Positions 1-10,566 of a stretch of DNA of 64,000 bases are shown here, one piece after another. Numbering within the stretch: the stretch's first letter is position 1; each line of letters opens with the position of its first letter. Source of the stretch: Multifurca ochricompacta (lineage: Eukaryota > Basidiomycota > Agaricomycetes > Russulales > Russulaceae); contig WTXG01000024.1 of assembly GCA_022496185.1 (NCBI GenBank), positions 124,001 to 188,000 on the forward strand, given 5' to 3'. A model generated the notes under the pieces. The model did not search any database and was not told where the DNA came from. It saw only the letters and a program-made list of their open reading frames with translations. Position numbers and translations under genes: made by a program.

Positions 1-1
1 C

Positions 2-922
2 TTCCTCAAAGTAGATACAGAGGGACGGGTCATTCGAATCGACACTTTCTCCAAGGTGCGTTGAATTCTACTCTCACTTTCTTCCCCCTCCCGTTTTCCC
101 TCATCACTAAATGGCTGGCCTTGCATACAGACCATCGCGCCCGGCGTGAGACTCGGCTGGTTCACCTGCAGCCCACTCTTTGCGGAGCGACTGGAGCGCA
201 TCGGCGAAACGTCGACGCAGAGTCCGTGTGGGTTAGGCCAAGCGCTCGTTATGGCATTGCTTGAGCAATGGACCTTTGACGGATATATTCGATGGTTGCG
301 TGGCTTGCGTACGCAGTACAAGCTCCGCCGCGACTACTTCGTCGATTGTCTTGCCGACGAGTTTGACTTGATACCGTCTCCAACGACCGGTGACCACGAC
401 GACAAAAGAGCCGTACTATACGCATATGCACGCGGAACCATCAGCAGCGGCAGCATCAGTCGCGCTCGTGCGCTTGTGGGAGAGAAATCACAAGGACGAG
501 ATGGGGGAAGAAGTGGTGGCAGTGGACGGCCCTTACTCTCTTTCATACCACCCACATCGGGCATGTTCGTTTGGGTGACAGTCTATTTCGGAGATATTCC
601 GGACAAGACGGACGAGGAAGACGGGACGGTACTCACCCCCGAACGTCAGTTCTGGGCTCGTCTCGCCGACTCAGGCTTACTCACCGCTCCCGGTTGGTTC
701 TTCTCCCCCGAGGAGCTTCTCGCTACATCGTCGTCGTCTTCGGATCGTCGGATTGGACATTTGAGGTTGAGCTATACCCCATCAGACGTACGTCCACAAA
801 CACGGGTTTTCTTTCTTTCTTTCGCTGTTTCTCAACATAGCATACTCTTTCCGTAGATGGAGACCATTCGCCGGGGCGTCAAGATTTTCGCGCAGACGCT
901 CGAGGAGTTCTCTCGTGTCTAA
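2..922 (+). CDS. Aromatic amino acid aminotransferase-like protein, 3' part (5' end outside window)
   Basis: PLP-dependent aminotransferase of fold type I, most like fungal aromatic (Aro8-type) or 2-aminoadipate aminotransferases, which move amino groups between aromatic amino acids and 2-oxoacids. Three exons are read: 2-55, 131-787 and 857-922. The introns are 56-130 (gtgcgt..acag) and 788-856 (gtacgt..gtag). Splicing exon 1 to exon 2 gives TFSKTIAPGVRLGW, the family's Schiff-base lysine motif followed by the glycine-arginine phosphate-binding segment. Next come SPCGLGQALV and a C-terminal domain with FIPPTSGMFVWV and HLRLSYTPSD. The last exon reads METIRRGVKIFAQTLEEF and ends in taa. The first 50% or so of the protein lies upstream of the window. 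No breaks are seen. The family is sure; the exact substrate is inferred. Confidence 0.88.
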
Positions 923-948
923 TAGAAATTGGATTTATAGATGAGAGG

Positions 949-962
949 CCCCCCCCCCCCCC
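949..962. repeat. Homopolymer C run
   Basis: Fourteen consecutive C about 25 bases after the aminotransferase stop codon, in the presumed 3' UTR or intergenic space. Its length may be unreliable in the assembly. Confidence 0.8.
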
Positions 963-1197
963 GGCCCTGGTTATAAGAAAGAAAGAGAATGTGTCTAAGT
1001 TGTGAATGGGTTCATGCTTTATTTACTCGGCGTCGGTCTTGTATATATCCATGTGGTGGAGATAAGCGTAATGATACAGCAAAGAATGTTGAGACAGGCA
1101 ACGTGATATGAATACTTCCCTTCAGGGTTAGGGCAGGTGGGCAGGTGGTTCCTAGACCTCATCCGCGTGCACCATACCCTTGTCCATCCCGTATTCA

Positions 1198-3481
1198 ATG
1201 TCTCAACCACATAGCGCTATCAACATCGGAGACGTACTCGAGGAGGGGATTGGCACTGGTATTTTATCTGTGCTTCGACAGAATCTCTCGACATTCAAAT
1301 GGCGTCTATATACAGGTGTCCATAATGACCACAGTTTTCCACCTCCGTCGGCTCAGGATCAGGCATTGCGGGGCGGATCAAGCTTTGTGGATGGGTCAGG
1401 GCCACTCTTTAACATGTACGTGGAGATGGCGGGGGAAGAAGACAAGAAGATGGCTGAGAGCTGGAAAGCGGACGCTGACGGCATCCTGGTCTTCGTGCGT
1501 TTCCTTATCACCCTCCCCCCCCCAATCCCTCCTTTTTTTTCTCATGTCAATTCAAATATTGTAGACTGGTCTATTTTCCGCTGCTGTTGCCGCATTAATC
1601 GCCGTATCCATCCAAGATCTCAAACAAAACTCCCAAGACACCTCTGCTTTCTATCTTGCAAACATTTACCAGCTCCTCGCTAACGCTAACGGCTCTCATG
1701 TCTCCATCCCTTCTACACTACCCGATCCATCTCAATTCTCTCCACCGGTATCTGCCATCTGGGTCAATTCACTCTGGTTCCTGAGCTTGGCCATCAGTCT
1801 TACTTGTGCCATGCTTGCCACGTTATTACAGCAGTGGGCACGTCAATATGTGAAGGTCACCCAGCCACGTTACAGTCCACATAAACGAGCTCGTATTCGT
1901 GCATTCTTTGCAGAAGGCGTCGACAAGTTACACCTGCCTTGGGCGGTTGAAGCGTTGCCCACACTCCTACACCTTTCCCTTTTCCTCTTCTTTGCAGGCC
2001 TTGTCATTTTCTTGTTCAATGTGAATCACACGGTTTTCAAAATTGTGATGTGCTGGGTTGGGATATGCACAGGTTTATACATATGTGTCACGCTGATGCC
2101 AATTTTTCGGCATGATAGCCCATATTATGCGCCACTCTCGGAGTCGGCTTGGTTCCTTTATGCTGGAACGCTACTTGTTACCTTCCAAATTCTTAGGTGG
2201 TTCGCAGCTCATGATGGCTTTACCTATGCAACCTGGGATCGCTTTGGTGACTTAAGGGACAGTTATCGCAGATGGTGTTTACAAGGTAGAGGGAAGGCAG
2301 CTGAAGAATCTGCCCAAAAGCTGTCATCGGAGATCGACGGTCGGGCTTTAACATGGACACTGGAGTCGTTGGATGAGGATCACGAACTAGAACAATTCTT
2401 TGGGAGCATCCCTGGGTTTTGCAACTCATTGCTTATCCCAGATCCACTGAGAGCGTTCAGTTCATCGAACGGCGAGGCCATGTCACAGGCTCTGATCGGG
2501 CTCATGCACCGTACGCTGACGTCTCATCTCGTCTCCGGAACAGTCAAAGAACGGCGCGTCATCACCTGCAAGAGGGCAATGAATGTGGCATCGCTTCCTA
2601 TCAATTGGGCGGTCCTCGAACCCGTTCTCTACAGAGAGTGGGATGGTCTCCTGAGTTCCGTTGAATTCGGGCACTTTCTTCAGACGGTTAATTACAACAC
2701 TCCATTCACTGCTTATTATGCTCGATGCATTGTCTCGGTGATCATAGCACGCGCAAAAGAACAGCAAGATCACTGGTTCGAACTCGCCACTGAACAATTC
2801 GACATCTCGAAAGCTGTTCTCCAGAGCTACAGTGGGCATGGAGATAGCATACTCCTTGCCAGCTTAATCGACATTTCCAGGCGCATGATTCGTAGTTATT
2901 CTTACTACGGTTGGACCATTGGCGCGGGCTGGCGCTTCATGCCACTTAAATCAGTTTCCATATTTAACGTACACGATACTGTCCCAAGACTTCAACATGA
3001 CTTCTGCTCACTGTGGAATGAAGTTGTCCAAATGGCACAGAATTCCGAGGATGATCGCATCCAATCAGTTGCCATAGTTATCCTCAGACATATTCGCCAT
3101 GCTTACATCGCTCTACACCAAGGAATGGATACCTCCGCCCCGACTGCATTCTCCGCTTCCACCGCAGACGAAAACCCAATTCTTATGTCACCATCCTCTT
3201 ATCCTTTGTGCAGCATCGAAAGCCATCGACATACGACTTCAGATTCGACATCGTGCACTCCCGAAGTTATCATTGGTTTGACGAAGAATGAAATATATCC
3301 CCCCACTTCCGAACACAATAGTGTCATAGCCACAGACCCTCCTTCCACTTCAGCTTTTGCACCCCTCTTGTCTGCCCCGGGTCTGGATCCGGATCCGGAT
3401 CCGGCTCTTGGCAACTCAGACTCTCGGCCACCCTCTGATTCTCATCCACTCCGACCGGACAGTCTCGCTGAGTTAGTATAG
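1198..3481 (+). CDS. DUF6535 membrane protein, copy A (intact)
   Basis: Exons 1198-1258, 1316-1494 and 1565-3481 join in frame to 718 residues. Introns are 57 and 70 nt with GT-AG ends; phases are 1 and 0. The start MSQPHSAINI is shared with copies G and H. Exon 2 encodes FVDGSGPLFNMYVEM and MAESWKADADGILVF. Exon 3 begins TGLFSAAVAALIAVSIQDL (about 81-99). A membrane segment WFLSLAISLTCAMLATLL (about 150-167) precedes the signature QPRYSPHKRARIRAFFAEGV, then two more hydrophobic stretches (about 216-261) and one near 275-292. The soluble part holds EIDGRALTWTLESLDEDHE and LQHDFCSLWNEV. The tail is Pro/Ser/Asp-rich, with a tandem GGATCC run at 3383-3403 giving DPDPDP. Biochemical function is unknown for the family; a membrane location is inferred. 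Confidence 0.87.
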
Positions 3482-4269
3482 AATGCGTTATGGGGTGTAC
3501 AAGGCCAGTTCTTGAGCCTTCATTCAATTCAATCGTTTGGTGGTGTGAGTGAAGAATGGAAGCTTGGGGAAGGTTGGAAAAAGAGGGGGGGAGGGCCTGT
3601 GTCTTGAGTTGGGGTATGATACGAGGCGAGGGAATTTGAGACTGCAAGGTTACTATTAGTAAAGACAAGTGCCTGCGTGTTGACTCATGTGAGAGTGGGC
3701 AAATAAATTAATATGATTACAGCCCCGGACCCCATTGATCTTGGGCAGAGGGTTGAAACCCGATCACGTGATCATGTATGCTCCCCGGCTGGCCTGTAGT
3801 ATTACCTGCCCTCAAGTAGTGCACAGGCCACCTCTGTACCTATATAAACCCCCAGAATCAGACCAGACTGTTGCAAGATGTCCACTGGTGACTGATTGCC
3901 TTGCCTTGCCAGGGTTGTTCTTCTTGAGTTGAATCCCTCATCAAACTTTCCTCTGTTTTTGTACTCCCTCCTATGACCTCTGCTCCAAATACTTTGGCAC
4001 ATTGCACTTGTCAGTGAGTTGTGAGATTTGGACAATCTCCACAGATAATGATGGTACATCAAGTGTCCCAGGACCCCTTTGTATAACCCTGAACCTCTCC
4101 CTCCCTCACCCCTGCCCACTACAGCCTATCCCCCTTGCTTCTACATCCCCCCTGGTCCTCAACATAACCTAGTACCCCACAACCACACCCAGCCCCAAGT
4201 CTACCCCCAGAAATTCCTCTAACACCAAGTTCCAGCATCTTCATTGTACATCATTGTACATTTCCAGCC
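3482..4269. other. Intergenic stretch; from about 3788 part of a CpG-free repeat block
   Basis: No gene is seen. A TATA-like tatataaa at 3840 lies about 430 bases before the gag start at 4270 and may be a promoter of the retroelement leader. CpG dinucleotides stop abruptly after 3786. A short direct repeat of catcattgtaca lies just before the gag start. Confidence 0.5.
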
Positions 4270-5091
4270 ATGGCCAATCCAGGGATCACAACTAAACCCC
4301 TAGGCCCCATCCCTGGACCATTTGATGGTCATGCCCAGAAAGCAGAACACTTCTGGTCCCAGTTGCCATGCTATTATTACCTGAATGATCCCTTCTTCCC
4401 TGATGAGAGCAGGAAGATCTCTTCTGTCTCCACTCACTTTAAACTTGACATCTCTGTTGGAGAGTGGGCCAGGGACCTTACCAATGGAACCCAAAAGAAG
4501 ACTCCTACTTCCTTTGGTACCTGGGACCAGGACTTTAAAAAGCAATTCACCCCAATAGAAAGCAGACCACTTTCCACAAAAGCCATCTATAAAATCAGGC
4601 AAGGAAAGAGATCCTTTAATGAGTGGTACCAAGAGTGGTCCACCCATGCCAACAGAGCCAATGTGGATGAAAAAACCAAGATCTATGCCTTCAGGAGCAT
4701 GGTCAATCCTGGCATTGGGCAGAAACTCCTTGGGTTATCACCCCAGCCCACTACCCTCTCTGATCTTGTCATCAAGGCTAGAGAATTTGATGCTGCATGG
4801 AAGCTCTATAGGAACCTAGGAGGAACCAGGCACCTCTCACCATGCATCAGCAAACTCACCACTAAGGAAGCACCCTCTCAGATAACAAATTCCTGTACTC
4901 CAAGAGCCACCAAGCTCATCCCTCCACAAAGAAAAACACAGAAGACACAACAAATTCTGTTCCTACTGTTGAAAACCCAATCATGTCACCAACCAGTCCC
5001 AAAACCCAAGCCAGAAGAATCCCATGCCTTGACTTCATCCATGGTCACCCCCTCAACCACACCCCTGTCTTATGTTGAACACATGTTGTGA
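4270..5091 (+). pseudogene. Retrotransposon Gag-like protein, gag-only remnant
   Basis: A 273-codon reading frame resembling Gag of Ty3/mdg4-type LTR retrotransposons. It has an N-terminal segment ending FDGHAQKAEHFWSQ, then FGTWDQDFKKQFTP, a capsid-like core with GKRSFNEWYQEW and VDEKTKIYAFRSM. This is the usual retrotransposon Gag layout in which an endocytosed-size capsid core precedes a nucleic-acid-binding tail. No CCHC knuckle follows. After about codon 195 the frame turns low-complexity, and a neighbouring frame reads more protein-like, which suggests a frameshift near 4850. No protease, reverse transcriptase or integrase follows. The whole stretch is free of CpG, so it is an old, probably methylated copy. 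Confidence 0.6.
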
Positions 5092-6197
5092 ATCTCACAT
5101 GTTCATGGGAGATGATTGAGTCACCTCAGAAGAGTAGATAGGGAGTCTGGACCACTTAGTCCACTTTAAGTCTATTCCTTAGTAGCTGTTATTGTTTTCC
5201 TCTTAGCCAATGGCCTCTTCTGCTCAGTGTCATGGCTCCATTTTCACCAAGTCACCATGTGATCATGAGACATTAAGCATGACCTGAGAGCATGTGACCC
5301 CATCATGTGACACAGAGATCCTCTAGAGTGCAAGTTGACTTCCATTGTATTGACTGTAATGTGTCATGGCTCTACTTTTTCCTTTCTTTTCATTTTCCAC
5401 AAGTTGAATCACATGACTGTGGGAAGATATCCCAGGGGTCTCAACACATGATTGTGAGAACATAACTGTGACATGTGATCATGTGACTGAGTCACATGAT
5501 AGAAGTCACATGCTGCTTAGTCAGTACATCACATGACAAGAGCCACTTGGAAATTACAAGTCAACTTTCTATTGTGTTATCACAACAAGCAGAGGCCCCA
5601 CACTCTAGACAGTTCTAGACCAAGTGGAGCTGCTATCAAGATAAGGGAGTCCAGGCTAGAAGGTTCTAGGTAAGTGGAGCTCTAGATAAGGGCCCAGGTT
5701 GGGCCATGGCCAATTTTAGCACAGAACCACATGTATCAGTAGATAGATGTGTTCCAGACCAAAGGGCTAGACTATATATCAGTTATCTACTCCACAGTGA
5801 CATCATGGTGATGTCATAGTGTGAGAGTATGATCAGTCAGCAGAGTAATGCAGCTTATGAATCACAAAGATAAGGCTCAGTCAGCAATACAGCTGACTGA
5901 TACTTGCTGATTCCCACTTACACCTTACTGCTTACTACCATACACTGAGAAATGTATATAAGACCCCCTGTAACAGCCTGTAGCCCCCATCTTGTCCTCT
6001 TGGGGCTGCAGGTTCTTTGGGTTTCAGATGCCATCATTGTGGTTGCACAAACCACAGTGGTCAACACAGGTCCCTGTCATTCCTTAATGTGTGATGTTGT
6101 CTCTGTGGTATGCCCAATGACTCAGGTCACTTTCCATTTGCCCTTCTGTTCTAAGTGTACATGGAGCATGCCCATTACATAATGGGTGCTACTACAG
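5092..6197. repeat. Non-coding remainder of the CpG-free repeat, rich in CACATG/CATGTG motifs
   Basis: No coding potential is seen. Between about 5090 and 5560 there are more than ten CACATG or CATGTG hexamers, several as tcacatga or catgtgatcatg. A TATA-like tgtatataag at 5954 is followed by a C-rich start-like region. It could be an LTR or UTR of the preceding gag element, but I found no matching second LTR around 3700-4260, so the assignment is tentative. CACATG is what remains of CACGTG after CpG deamination. Confidence 0.4.
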
Positions 6198-6199
6198 TA

Positions 6200-7093
6200 A
6201 CCCACAAAACTGTTCCAATGTTTGGCCATCCTGAAGAGATTGACCTACCACACAATGAGAATAATTTCCAAAATTAGTAGAAATTGGTAGATGGTAGTGT
6301 AACATCTAAGCTTCACTTAGAGCCTATACTAATGTCAATTGAGTCAGTGGTTCATGATATATAAAATGGTTTGTGTAGCAATGTCATTGGAATGGTTTGT
6401 GGCCTATTGCACTTATGATGGAATGGGGGTGTATGATATGGGAGGGGCCAGGTATGGCTTGAAAATTTGATGGGAGGACGGATGGGCATTGTATGTTGAT
6501 AGAGGAACCCATTAACAACTTCTGAAGTGCTCTAGTCACTTCCACATCTGTGTCTGCCCTGCCAGAGAAACAGCATGCTGAGCATTTCTCTCTGTCAGCC
6601 TCCTTGGTCTCCCTCCATTTGACTTGGGATGGTAAGGGCAGTATTTATGACACATCTGGAGATGATAACAGTGCCATGGCCAGTCATAGTTGACACTTCA
6701 TGGGCACATTTGCCTGAAGTGAGGAGGGAGATGATGTGAGTCCTTTTGGCAGCAGAGAGGGCATGCATGGTAAGAAGCAAGTGTTGTTGATGATTATTTG
6801 GTGTATGTTTAACTTATTAAACATTGTCACATGACTGTCAATGCATTTGGATGACCACCAGATACTGGTTTTGTCATCTCACATGTTGGCCACAAAACTG
6901 TTCCAATGATAATGCCTCACAAAACATTTTATATATCATGAACCACTGACCCAATTGACATTATTATAGGCTCTAATTTACACTTAGATGCTACACTATC
7001 CTCTACCAATTTCTACTAATTTTGGAAATTATTCTCATTGTGTGGTAGATCAATCTCTTCAGGATGGCCAAACATTGGAACAGTTTTGTGGGT
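6200..7093. mobile_element. Tc1/mariner-like DNA transposon remnant with about 205-bp terminal inverted repeats
   Basis: The left arm 6200-6404 (starts ACCCACAAAACTGTTCC) and the right arm 6888-7093 are reverse complements with few differences. The outer ends are flanked by TA on both sides (6198-6199 and 7094-7095), the duplication typical of Tc1/mariner insertion. The 480-bp centre holds a minus-strand transposase fragment. The arms are long for this superfamily. The element sits inside the CpG-depleted block and has a single CpG (6479). It is clearly dead, since only the N-terminal part of a transposase is left. Confidence 0.85.
6420..6781 (-). pseudogene. Tc1-like transposase N-terminal relic
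   Basis: The clearest part, 6595-6780, reads ALSAAKRTHIISLLTSGK, then EVSTMTGHGTVIISR, the helix-turn-helix of Tc1-type transposases (LS..KR..II.LL..G....V....G....V.SR). After a stop a second piece in another frame (minus, about 6570-6480) reads RADTDVEVTRALQ, matching the linker and second HTH region of the family. The DDE catalytic domain is absent. It lies centrally between the two inverted repeats, so it is the transposon's own gene. Frameshifts and truncation make it non-functional. Confidence 0.65.
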
Positions 7094-8304
7094 TAGTGCA
7101 TCTCTGAATTGATTCTGTTATATCTTGGCCAAAAATGGATATTATGTAATCACCTGCATGTTGTCTGAAAGGGTATATGAAGGGATTTCTAACTCATATT
7201 TTATTATGATCTTAGCTATTTTACTCCAATTGTTATAAAGCAAACAATGCAGATGTACAAAACATTTCAATGGTTTTGTTGCCCACTGTAAGTTGTGAAA
7301 ACACCAAAGTTCCCATCTGATCCAATCCTTATCTGATCTTATTCAATTTGTAATGATAATTGGCTAATATTTGTTCTGCTTTCCTTTTTTTTTCAAATAT
7401 CATATCATTACAAATCAAAGTCCTGTGACAATATTACCACTTTAGGAAAGTCAGCGTGGGGGTGACTTCAGCACAGCCTTGTGGTCTGGGTCGAGTTGTC
7501 TCCAGGAGGATCTGCCTGTTCAGCAGTGGCTTATCTTGTCCTTGCTTACAATCGGCATGCGCATTCGGTGCCACTGCCACATGCCCCGCGCCAGAAGCTA
7601 TAGGGATTTTCCACAAACAGAATACCTGGATATTGCGCCCACGACCTAACAAAGACGGAAGATGGTTCTACCGTGACCAGATGTTGAGAGGAGGGGCTAT
7701 ACAACTGTGGTAGACTCTCGAGTGGTGATGAGGTAGGGCCACTGGTAAGTTAGGCCAGATGAATGAGTCAGAGGGGTCGCCAGTGCTGATTACTAGTGCT
7801 TTTTGAACTCCTAAGCTAGCCAACGTGGAGTTGTGAGTGAGGAAGATCCTCCTTCATCCCCCTCGGGCACCGGACTTTGAATTCATACCAGTCACCTGCA
7901 CGCTGTTCCAAACGACCCCACGACCCGAATTCTAGCTCTCTCAAGCTCTCTCAGTCGTTGCTTATGGCAATGACGCGCACGGAAACAGGGCCATTTACGT
8001 TACAGTTACACAAGACTAAGGGGTCGGTATAACCATCTTTCGACTCCTCATCTACTTTTGGTGGTTTCGGCGGCGGAGAGCGATATCAAGTTCTTGCTAT
8101 GCATGACCATGCACACAGACATGAGCTGGAAACACGTTTCTTCATTTGTTCACATGCCCATTGCCCCAACCCTGGTGCCAGGCATCGGTACGGACCTTCA
8201 TAAGACTGTTGCGCAGCTCTGCATACTTTCGCGCTCTCTTTGTCCCTCTCCTTTTACTCCTCCCCACTCCCTCACTCAACCCTTGACGCCCATCTGGTGT
8301 CGCC
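7094..8304. other. Intergenic; AT-rich CpG-free sequence to about 7453, then ordinary sequence
   Basis: 7094-7453 continues the CpG-free block without recognisable features. Near 7455 base composition returns abruptly to normal. From 7440 to 7720 both strands hold short open frames (72 and 85 codons) that I do not recognise. 7720-8304 should include the promoter of the 14-3-3 gene; I see no certain TATA box. Confidence 0.4.
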
Positions 8305-9641
8305 ATGTCCCCCGTGCGCTCCATTCGCCGATTATCTTTCTACCTCGCCTTTGCCTTACCTGTTATTATCAGGTAAATATACGAACGAGTCGCGCCGAAT
8401 TTCTAGTGCTTGCAAAGCTTGCAGAACAGGCCGAACGATGGGACGGTATGTGGTTGTACCCCCTTGTCTCTATTGTCAAACTCAGCGTTTTTTAAAATAA
8501 AAAAAAAGATGTCATCAAGCAGCTCAAATCCATCATCTCATACTCAGATGCGCATCTGACCATGGAAGAACGGAACCTCCTCTCCATTGCGTATAAGCAC
8601 ATCACGGGTATATTGCGCACGAGCTGGCGCACGGTCGAAGGCATCGAGAAACAAGAAAGGAGTAGCGGACGCGCGACGCCGCGCGAACAGGCCCTCATAC
8701 GGCGCCAACGCGAAAAGATCGAGCTTGAACTGGCAGATGCGTGCCAGGACCTTCTGGACCTGCTTGATCGACACTTGGTCCCAGCAGCGGAAGCCGGCGA
8801 GGAGCGCGTTTTTTACTACAAGATGTAAGTTTGTTCTCTCTTTCCCTTCTCCCCTCCAACTTCTTCCCCTTTCCTCTCTCTTTTGCCTCTGCGTCTGTTG
8901 GAGCTTAAGCTGATCGTGAGCTCATGTTGCGCGGGAATTTTTCTTCTTTTTTATTTTTTGTTTTTCTGTGGACGTGCGCAAAACACTATCAGGCAGGGCG
9001 ATTATTACCGATACCTAGCGGAATTCGCGCGTCGCCAACAACGCGAGCGTTCGGCACAACTGGCCCTCGAGGCTTATAAGGCTTCGTATAAGCATGCTTT
9101 TAGCACACTCCCCCCCTGGCATCCTACCCGTCTCGGTGTGGCCCTCAACTTTTCCGTTTATTTTCATGACGTCTGCGCGAGTCCCGATCGCGCTTGTCAC
9201 CTCGCAAAACACGCATTTGACGAGGCCGTCGGCGCCATGCACGCCATGCCAGAACATACGTTCCGTGATTCGTTGATGATCTTGCATTTGTTGAGAGATG
9301 ATATTATCCTTTGGTCTGCGGAGATGTTGCAGGATGGTACGTTCAAGCCTTTTCTCCTTTTTCGGGTGAAAGGTGGATGCTTATAGACGGATGCTTGTTT
9401 AGAGGGGCGAACAGAGCAGGCTGCTTAAAAAATGATGTGACATCCTACAATCTCGTTCTCTTTTTCTTTCTTGTCCGCCGTATTGTAGCTTTTTGTACTA
9501 ACCCATTGTTCTCGGATCTCTTCTGTAGCACCAGGGAATCTATTCGGTTTTCATTTGTTGGAGTCTGGAAACAAGAAGAAAAAGGCAATGTTCTGCGGGA
9601 CTTTGTCGGCAAAGGCTGTCATCCCCTGTAACAGGATTTGA
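8305..9641 (+). CDS. 14-3-3 family protein, divergent paralogue
   Basis: Five exons: 8305-8313, 8373-8445, 8509-8824, 8993-9336 and 9529-9641, giving 284 residues. All introns are GT-AG. The tiny first exon (MSP) is chosen because it joins in frame to VNIRTSRAEFLVLAKLAEQAERWDD. Family landmarks follow in order: MEERNLLSIAYKH, TSWRTVEGIEKQE, FYYKMQGDYYRYLAEF, LPPWHPTRLGVALNFSV, SPDRACHLAKHAFDEAV, LLRDDIILW. The phosphopeptide-binding Lys and Arg of helix C (AYK, LRTSW) and the Arg-Tyr of DYYRY are kept. The Asn of the usual LLRDN is Asp here. The tail is not the usual acidic one but reads GNKKKKAMF. 14-3-3 proteins are cytosolic dimers that bind phosphorylated partners. The last exon is the least certain. 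This is probably a second, fast-evolving copy. Confidence 0.85.
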
Positions 9642-10545
9642 CGGACACGAGCTGGACATATAGCCAGCTGTGCAGTAATCCGAGCATCACATCGATCGGG
9701 TTCTGCGCTAGTGCGTACACTATAATTTTTAAGAGGGATGGCCAATCAAACAAATTTGCACCGTAGTGCCCTACTTACCCTTTACCGCCCGCGGCGGCCT
9801 CGGCTAAAATGGCATTGTACAATTAGGGGATTATGTTTGTGAATCCCTGCACAGATCGGAGAAGGGAACCCTCCCCCTCCGATCGTTCATAATTGAGGGT
9901 TCTAGCACCTCATTATGCCAGGAGGAGGTTCCATATCGATTGGTACTTGTACAGTAGGAGGAATACGACACGCCTGGGTCATGTTTTTGGGGTGCAACCC
10001 ATCATATGTGAATGGTATGACCGTATGGAACGACTGCTTGGGCTTAGCATGCCAGTGAACGGGCAAGGGCTCAGGCTATGAGCCTTATCATACTCTGCTC
10101 ACCAGCACCAGCACCGTCGTGTCCCCACCAATGGTCTCTGTAGGACTAGTTATGGGCTACGTGGGTGAAATTTCTCTAAACTGATGGTGGATTGGCCACG
10201 TACGGTCCTGGGCTTCATTACCTATCGTATACTACAGTTCCTGACTCCGCAGCTAGCGGGGCATCGCTTTTATTTTACGTTCTTCACACACCAAACACAC
10301 CGGAACACGTCAATCCTGTGTACAACAATTCGTGTCACAAAGTCCTGATGCGCCCCCTTCCCCTTCAAATAGCAAGCATTGCATAGCACAGACAGTGTGT
10401 TATCAACCCATCACCTTCTTTATTACCATGATATTGACCCGTGGACTCGGAGTTGGAACGGGCAACCTGAAGGTTGCTTTTGACGCCTTTGCGTTATGGA
10501 AGGGCACTACTCCACACTCGTGCGCTGAATCATTTTACGATTTGA
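9642..10545. other. Intergenic, no gene seen
   Basis: Only short unrecognised frames are found. It should contain the 14-3-3 terminator and the promoter or first exon of the downstream F-box gene. Confidence 0.4.
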
Positions 10546-10566
10546 CCGTTCATTCCTGACCATGAA

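Noticed and set aside
146..856. Aminotransferase as a single 236-codon frame ending at 856
   Set aside because: The last 23 codons run through an intron (788-856); splicing gives the correct conserved C-terminus.
3735..4119. Short frames before the gag region (65 and 105 codons)
   Set aside because: No motif; both lie in the leader of a CpG-depleted repeat.
3770..6190. Pair of LTRs around the gag remnant
   Set aside because: The two TATA-containing regions (3840 and 5954) show no shared sequence, so they are not the two LTRs of one element.
7434..7713. Small frames on both strands (72 and 85 codons)
   Set aside because: Overlapping opposite frames, no recognisable motif, no splice context.
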